Assembly (NCBI GenBank): GCA_022710165.1 | Contig: JAKLHL010000064.1 | Span: 1 to 7,976 of the forward strand | DNA length: 7,976 nucleotides | Direction of reading: 5' to 3' | Origin: Bdellovibrionales bacterium | Lineage (GTDB): Bacteria > Bdellovibrionota > JAFGOL01 | Shown: piece by piece, positions 4,444-7,976 of the stretch | How positions within the stretch are numbered: position 1 is the stretch's first letter | Layout: every line of letters begins with the position of its first letter | Made by a program: the position numbers and the translations under genes | Notes under the pieces: generated by a model | What the model was told of the DNA's origin: nothing | The model's database searches: none | What the model saw: only the letters and a program-made list of their open reading frames with translations

Positions 4444-5470
4444 TCTGGTCCGGTTCATACATTACATTTATACTGTAGCCTAGGGCCTTTAGCGCCGCTG
4501 CCGCATAGACCAATTCTATGTCTGAGGCATTAGAACTGTAGTTCATCAGATCTCCCTTAGGCTCTATCTCAAAGAAAAGTTCAGGCTGATAGGCGTTCGG
4601 TGAAGGAGTGAAAGCTGGTTTTGGGTTGCAGATGACCCTGAGTATCAGGAACTCACCGTTAACTTCTGTCTCTTCTTTTTTAACTCCAAGTTTGCCGACG
4701 TAGTCAGAGGTCCTTTTTAGCGCAGAGCTTAACAGGGCCTTGTTGGTGGTGACAAAGGCTTTTTTGCCCCTCACTGCATCAGGGAAATAACCTTTTACGA
4801 CGTTGGTAAGATCGAACTCTTCTTCTGAGACGCTGTACTGCCCTGCCTCAAGTTTCGCTATCTCTATTATCTCGTTCACGAAGTGCTCTAATCTATCCAC
4901 TCCCTGCCTAAGGCCGTCAACGGTCTTTTGGAGTTTGTCGTCGCCCTTCAGCTCGTTTGCTACAAGGTCCGCATAGCCTTTTATCAAAAGCATGGGCGTA
5001 TTAAGCTCGTGGGCTATAAGGCCCGTTATGCCCTTTTTAATGTTGTATATATCCAACATACGCTTCCTGTAAAAATTAAGCTCATTGCGGGTCTTAAAGA
5101 GGTCCAGGGCCCTTCTTACAAGGGTGCCGAGCTCTGCCCCCACCCACGGTTTCCTGACAAAGTAATAGATACCACCCCTGTTCACTGCATCTATGGCTAT
5201 CTCAGCCTCTGAGTATGCCGTAAGGAGTATCTTTACAGGCTCGTAGGGCAAAAGTTCTTTTAGCTGTGAAAGGAAAGTGACCCCGTCCTTTTCAGGCATT
5301 CTGTAATCAGATATGACCACGGATATAGTAGAAAGTTTAAGGATCTTAAGGGCTTCTGAGGGGGTCGAGGCGGTGTATACAGGTGCCACACTTTTGAGTT
5401 CCCTTTTTAGTGCGGTAAGCACAGAAGGCTCATCATCTACAACCAGTATGGGATATACCCCGCTATCCAT
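4403..5470 (-). CDS. REC-HisKA hybrid protein with degenerate ATPase domain
   Basis: A 355-residue signalling protein. Residues 5-125 are a receiver domain with the acidic pair D12-D13, phospho-acceptor D55 (ISDYRMPEKDG), T84 and K107 (FVRKPW), so it should be phosphorylated by a partner kinase. Residues about 145-215 are a HisKA-type dimerisation helix pair with the H-box IAHELNTP (H154). The remaining 140 residues are where HATPase_c should be, but no N-box, DxGxG or GLGLxI motif is visible; only the length and a weak strand-helix pattern remain. It may thus be a phospho-relay or scaffold and not an active kinase. I prefer the ATG at 5470 over the upstream TTG at 5506, because the REC fold begins right after it and AAGGG is 4 bp upstream. 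It is divergent from rplM, and its 3' end overlaps coaE by 41 bp. Confidence 0.82.
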   Translation of the reverse strand: MDSGVYPILVVDDEPSVLTALKRELKSVAPVYTASTPSEALKILKLSTISVVISDYRMPEKDGVTFLSQLKELLPYEPVKILLTAYSEAEIAIDAVNRGGIYYFVRKPWVGAELGTLVRRALDLFKTRNELNFYRKRMLDIYNIKKGITGLIAHELNTPMLLIKGYADLVANELKGDDKLQKTVDGLRQGVDRLEHFVNEIIEIAKLEAGQYSVSEEEFDLTNVVKGYFPDAVRGKKAFVTTNKALLSSALKRTSDYVGKLGVKKEETEVNGEFLILRVICNPKPAFTPSPNAYQPELFFEIEPKGDLMNYSSNASDIELVYAAAALKALGYSINVMYEPDQTRVEIIMNRVSLP

Positions 5471-5477
5471 AAAGCCC

Positions 5478-5506
5478 TTGTTAACACCGCAAAAATGCGT
5501 TGACAA
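5478..5506 (-). promoter_or_regulatory. promoter candidate of the REC-HisKA gene
   Basis: On the minus strand TTGTCA (5501-5506) is five of six for a -35 and TAACAA (5478-5483) is a weak -10 at 17 bp. The -10 ends 7 bp before the ATG at 5470, the same geometry as coaE. The -35 box overlaps that of the rplM promoter on the other strand. Confidence 0.35.
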
Positions 5507-5528
5507 GCCAAATCCGTTCAGTTAATCT
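5500..5528 (+). promoter_or_regulatory. promoter candidate of the rplM-rpsI operon
   Basis: A perfect TTGACA (5500-5505) is followed after 17 bp by TAATCT (5523-5528), a weak -10. Transcription would begin near 5535, giving a leader of about 30 nt with AGGAG at 5550-5554. The leader is too short for the structured autoregulatory leader that bL13 uses in some bacteria. Confidence 0.5.
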
Positions 5529-5563
5529 CTCCCGGTTAAAAAACATTGCAGGAGTTTATGAAA

Positions 5564-6007
5564 ATGAAGCTTACAAAGACAACTACGTTCTACAAAAAGA
5601 CTAGTAATGATAAGGACTGGGTCTTGATAGATGCAGAAGGACAAACACTCGGAAGATTGGTCACAAAGATAGCCAACACACTGAGGGGCAAGAACAGAGC
5701 GACCTACACACCTAACACTGACTGCGGTGATTTTGTCGTCGTAGTTAATGCTGAAAAGGTCAACCTTACAGGTAAAAAACTCACAGACAAGACATACTAT
5801 CATCACTCACAGTACATAGGCGGAATGAAAAAGACCACTGCCGGCAAACTCTTAGAGACCAAGCCTGAGACAGTTATAATGAAGGCCGTTAAAGGTATGC
5901 TCCCTAAGACAAAACTTTCTGATAAATTGATGACCAAGCTCAAAATATATAAAGGCGCAGTTCATCCACATACAGCTCAACAGCCTAAAAAAGCAGAGGA
6001 GAAATAA
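5564..6007 (+). CDS. rplM: 50S ribosomal protein bL13 (L13)
   Basis: The large-subunit protein bL13 binds 23S rRNA early in assembly. The 147 residues from the ATG at 5564 are of normal length. The family pattern runs through the whole protein: KTTTFYKK, DWVLIDAEGQTLGRLVTKIA, KNRATYTPNTDCGDFVVVVN, YYHHSQYIGGMK, MKAVKGMLPKTKL and the C-terminal signature IYKGAVHPHTAQQP. An in-frame ATG 6 bp earlier and a TTG at 5546 are possible; AGGAG at 5550-5554 is 9 bp from the chosen ATG but only 3 bp from the earlier one. It is followed after 4 bp by rpsI, the near-universal rplM-rpsI pair, so the two subunits are made in step. A short Lys/Glu tail is the only variable part. Confidence 0.96.
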   Translation: MKLTKTTTFYKKTSNDKDWVLIDAEGQTLGRLVTKIANTLRGKNRATYTPNTDCGDFVVVVNAEKVNLTGKKLTDKTYYHHSQYIGGMKKTTAGKLLETKPETVIMKAVKGMLPKTKLSDKLMTKLKIYKGAVHPHTAQQPKKAEEK

Positions 6008-6011
6008 GTAA

Positions 6012-6419
6012 ATGGTTACTAAAAAAACAGCAGAAAAAGTAGACATCTTCGTCGGTAGAAGAAAGAATTCCGTTGCAAGAGTAAGACTTGTAAAGGGTAC
6101 TGGCAAGATCGAAGTTAACGACAAAAAGTTCGAAGAATATTTCCCAAGAGAGACACACAGATTGATAATAATGCAGCCATTCGAACTAACTAGCACGAAC
6201 AAAAAATTCGACATGTACGCTAACGTATTCGGCGGCGGTCTCAGCGGACAAGCTGGTGCAATAAGACTCGGCGTTTCAAGGGCGCTCCAGACCATGGAAT
6301 CAAAACTAAGGGACCCATTGAAGAAGGCCGGCATGCTCACCAGGGACGCAAGAGAAGTCGAGCGTAAGAAATACGGAAAGAGCGGCGCAAGAAAGCGTTA
6401 TCAGTTCTCAAAACGTTAA
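6012..6419 (+). CDS. rpsI: 30S ribosomal protein uS9 (S9)
   Basis: This small-subunit protein sits in the 30S head, and its C-terminal tail reaches the P-site tRNA. The 135 residues show the family blocks: VGRRKNSVARVRLVKGTGKI, DKKFEEYF, the glycine-rich turn VFGGGLSGQAGAIRLGVSRAL, and the basic end RKKYGKSGARKRYQFSKR, which closes with the conserved SKR that contacts tRNA. GAGGAG (5996-6001), inside the end of rplM, serves as ribosome binding site 10 bp before the ATG. It is the last gene of the operon, followed by a strong terminator 26 bp after the stop. Nothing is unusual in the protein. Confidence 0.97.
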   Translation: MVTKKTAEKVDIFVGRRKNSVARVRLVKGTGKIEVNDKKFEEYFPRETHRLIIMQPFELTSTNKKFDMYANVFGGGLSGQAGAIRLGVSRALQTMESKLRDPLKKAGMLTRDAREVERKKYGKSGARKRYQFSKR

Positions 6420-6445
6420 TTATCAGACTTTACGTCGATATACAA

Positions 6446-6480
6446 AGGGGCTCCAGATATTCTGGAGCCCCTCTTTTTTT
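6446..6480 (+). terminator. intrinsic terminator of rplM-rpsI
   Basis: AGGGGCTCCAGA (6446-6457) and its perfect complement (6461-6472) form a 12-bp stem with a TAT loop, followed by C and seven T (6474-6480). This is a textbook rho-independent terminator, 26 bp after the rpsI stop. Confidence 0.95.
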
Positions 6481-6496
6481 ATCTCTTAGCTATACT

Positions 6497-6674
6497 ATCC
6501 AGTTCCATACTATTTTAAGGACTATCCGGAGTTTTTGGGTACCACACTGGCCGAGATGAGCGTTAAAAAATCGTGTTGTCCGAGCCTAAAGGCGAGTTCA
6601 CGATTTTAGCGAAACGAGGCCTTAGTTGTGGTCAAAAACGTAGGCCTAGTCCTGAAAATAGTATGGAACTGGAT
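6497..6674. repeat. 178-bp near-palindromic element with 28-bp terminal inverted repeats (MITE-like)
   Basis: The arms 6497-6524 and 6647-6674 are inverted repeats identical at 27 of 28 positions, beginning ATCCAGTTCC and ending GGAACTGGAT. The interior continues the symmetry less perfectly: GTTTTTG (6531-6537) with CAAAAAC (6633-6639), ACCACA (6541-6546) with TGTGGT (6627-6632), GGCC (6549-6552) with GGCC (6618-6621), TCGTG (6571-6575) with CACGA (6599-6603), and an apical GCC-TAAA-GGC (6584-6593) at the exact centre. So the whole piece can fold into one long hairpin. It has no open frame, no transposase and no obvious target duplication. It fits a non-autonomous transposable element or a long hairpin RNA. 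It lies between the rpsI terminator and the stop of the convergent Cys-rich gene. Confidence 0.75.
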
Positions 6675-6683
6675 GTTGTCAGA

Positions 6684-7130
6684 TCAAGAGATCTTGTCGG
6701 CGAGCCTGGAGATTATCCTCCACGCTGAACCCATGAAAGAACGATAGCAGTTCCAGCTGTTGCATATCCCTACGCAGCCGCTGAAGCTTCTTTTCTTGTT
6801 AAGATATATTGCGACGAATTTGCTTCCCTTGGTGCAGTCACATGGCGCGATATTATCAAGTTCCTCTTTGCACACCGGGCATAAGATGCTCAAAAGTGTG
6901 TTGTCAGGATACGCCTTGTCAAATTTCTTTGCCTGATCACCCTGCACTGCGCTTATATAGACCATCTGTTCGGTCTTACCGTCAGATACCAAAAGGTTTA
7001 TTGAAGGATAACCTGATATTTTGACATCTTTGTTTATTAGATCGTGGGCGTTGTGGCAGAAGGCCTGGGTAACTACGACCTTGCCGTCCTCGGTAAGAAC
7101 ACTCTGGTTGTCATCAAAGGCTTCTGGCAT
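6684..7130 (-). CDS. Cys-rich, probably zinc-binding protein of unknown function
   Basis: A 148-residue cytosolic protein with eight cysteines in metal-ligand spacing: C25 within FCHNAHDLI, C84-P-V-C87, C97-D-C99, then C119, C123 and C128 (GCVGICNSWNC). CPVC plus CDC looks like a zinc ribbon, and H26/H29 could add ligands. I have the impression of a conserved hypothetical family in uncultured and anaerobic bacteria with an N-terminal Cys-x-x-x-His-x-Leu motif and an ICN-x-x-x-C ending, but I cannot name it. The ATG at 7130 is favoured over the TTG at 7142, since GGAG lies 6 bp before it. It overlaps the end of birA by 17 bp, so it is co-translated with birA and nadC. A helical basic tail ends the protein 9 bp before the palindromic element. 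No function is assigned. Confidence 0.75.
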   Translation of the reverse strand: MPEAFDDNQSVLTEDGKVVVTQAFCHNAHDLINKDVKISGYPSINLLVSDGKTEQMVYISAVQGDQAKKFDKAYPDNTLLSILCPVCKEELDNIAPCDCTKGSKFVAIYLNKKRSFSGCVGICNSWNCYRSFMGSAWRIISRLADKIS

Positions 7131-7878
7131 TCCACTCTCCAACTTTTAGCTCTCCGTAGTAGATAACTCTTTCCTTCTCTTCTTTATCAACTTTTAACCT
7201 TGCACCGCCATCTTTTGCAAGGCCCAAAAAAACAGCCTCTTTTAATGGCGTATTATCATCAAGACCCTCATTTATGGCAACCTTTTTGTTTAAGTGCATG
7301 CAATATTTTTCCCATTCCTCAGCAAAAACACCAAAGCCGGAGCCTTTATATTCAAGCACTGCTTTATTGAATAACTTAATGAAAATACTAAGTAATTCCT
7401 GAGGACTAAGCACCTTTAAAGGACCCATTATCTGTGCCAGACTTGATGTTTTTTTGTCACTAAGTTTGGGGGCGTTCAAAATATTGACCCCAACACCAAC
7501 AATAATCCCGTCTAAGCCTGACTCCATAAGTATTCCAGAAAGTTTTCCATCACCATAGTATAGATCGTTGGGCCATTTTAACTTAAGTCCGTCCAAGTCA
7601 TGTCCCATTGCTTGGACTATTGCCCTTCTTAGCACCACCGCACAGATTATCGGCAGCTGGATGGGAGTACTCAGCCAGGAGACATCCTTTAATATAAAAC
7701 TTGAATAGAGGTTCCCTGCTCCTTTGGAATCCCATTGTTTTGAGGACCTGCCTCTTCCGGCACTTTGAGTGCCGGCGATAACTACGGCGCCGTCCTTTAG
7801 TTGTTTGGAATTAGAACGTATATGATCGTTAGTTGAACTGACCTCATCAAGGACTATGATCTGTGTCCCTATGGTCAC
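7114..7878 (-). CDS. birA: biotin--[acetyl-CoA-carboxylase] ligase, no DNA-binding domain
   Basis: The enzyme activates biotin as biotinyl-5'-AMP and attaches it to the lysine of a biotin carrier protein such as AccB. Signature segments are visible: VSSTND (13-18), the adenylate loop AGRGRSSKQW (GRGR at 41-44), GNLYSSFIL, KWPNDLYY (101-108) with GKLSGIL after it, and VGVGVNI. A C-terminal SH3-like domain (about 205-254) follows. At 254 residues it lacks the N-terminal winged helix of bifunctional BirA, so it is a class I ligase and not itself a repressor of biotin genes. The start is GTG at 7878; the family begins a few residues before the LDEVSSTN motif, and GGGAG lies about 12 bp upstream, rather far. 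It follows nadC by 6 bp and overlaps the downstream Cys-rich gene by 17 bp. Confidence 0.93.
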   Translation of the reverse strand: MTIGTQIIVLDEVSSTNDHIRSNSKQLKDGAVVIAGTQSAGRGRSSKQWDSKGAGNLYSSFILKDVSWLSTPIQLPIICAVVLRRAIVQAMGHDLDGLKLKWPNDLYYGDGKLSGILMESGLDGIIVGVGVNILNAPKLSDKKTSSLAQIMGPLKVLSPQELLSIFIKLFNKAVLEYKGSGFGVFAEEWEKYCMHLNKKVAINEGLDDNTPLKEAVFLGLAKDGGARLKVDKEEKERVIYYGELKVGEWNARSL

Positions 7879-7884
7879 TTTAAC

Positions 7885-7976
7885 TTAAACTCCCTCGAAT
7901 AAAAAGCTAAGGTCCGCGCTCTGGACGCTGTGGGTCAAGGCGCCTATAGATATGTAGTCGGCCCCGGCTTCTGCAT
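7885..7976 (-). CDS. nadC: nicotinate-nucleotide pyrophosphorylase (carboxylating), C-terminal end
   Basis: The minus strand from the right edge reads AEAGADYISIGALTHSVQSA and then a short DLSF tail before the TAA at 7885-7887. The strand-turn 'YIS-x-GALTHS' followed by a D-x-S pair is the C-terminal signature of NadC (quinolinate phosphoribosyltransferase), which converts quinolinate and PRPP to nicotinate mononucleotide in NAD synthesis. Only about 30 residues are inside the window. nadC followed by birA is a frequent bacterial gene order, which supports both calls. The remainder lies beyond 7976. Confidence 0.88.
   Translation of the reverse strand, partial: AEAGADYISIGALTHSVQSADLSFLFEGV

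Noticed and set aside
4928..5212. Plus-strand open frame inside the REC-HisKA gene, and similar frames opposite rplM, rpsI and the PAS gene
   Set aside because: These are antisense shadows of well-supported genes, with no family resemblance and no start signals.
5471..5506. TTG start 12 codons upstream for the REC-HisKA protein
   Set aside because: It has no clear ribosome binding site, and the candidate promoter -10 lies within that extension.
6497..6674. The palindromic element as a 6S RNA gene
   Set aside because: Its size and rod shape would fit, but I see no promoter at the right place, no clear central bubble, and the near-perfect 28-bp ends are more typical of a mobile element.

Overview
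The window is a stretch of bacterial chromosome with ordinary housekeeping genes, several lineage-type hypothetical genes, and two short non-coding patches rich in inverted repeats. I cannot place the organism firmly. The proteins are clearly bacterial (bL13/uS9 pair, CoaE, BirA/NadC, Ktr/Trk potassium uptake, PspC). The codon choice (many AGG and ATA) and the mix of families suggest an uncultured candidate phylum of the Elusimicrobiota or Margulisbacteria kind, but that is a guess from style. No phage, integrase, transposase or CRISPR gene is present.

Left part (1-3454): the last codons of a TrkH/KtrB potassium channel subunit, then its regulator TrkA/KtrA. A secreted, tyrosine-rich MORN-like protein of unknown function converges on trkA. 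A divergent intergenic region follows, then a three-PAS protein without an output domain, whose stop overlaps (ATGA) the start of a small multi-pass membrane protein. A 63-residue PspC-domain protein converges on that pair.

Middle part (3455-4443): about 210 bp of non-coding DNA between pspC and a tRNA-Leu(UAA) gene is full of inverted repeats. It carries a 14-bp copy of the tRNA 3' end, so the patch is bounded by direct repeats as if a small element had inserted at the tRNA. A strong terminator begins at the tRNA CCA. coaE diverges from the tRNA.

Right part (4403-7976): a REC-HisKA protein with a degenerate ATPase domain overlaps the end of coaE by 41 bp. It is transcribed divergently from the rplM-rpsI ribosomal protein operon, and the two predicted promoters share their -35 box. 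After the rpsI terminator lies a 178-bp near-palindromic element with 28-bp terminal inverted repeats. Then, on the minus strand, come nadC (end only), birA and a cysteine-rich, probably metal-binding protein that overlaps birA by 17 bp.

Functional groups: K+ uptake (trkH-trkA), cofactor metabolism (coaE, nadC, birA), translation (rplM, rpsI, tRNA-Leu) and signalling (PAS protein, REC-HisKA protein). The most unusual material is the pair of non-coding palindromic elements, not a protein-coding system.
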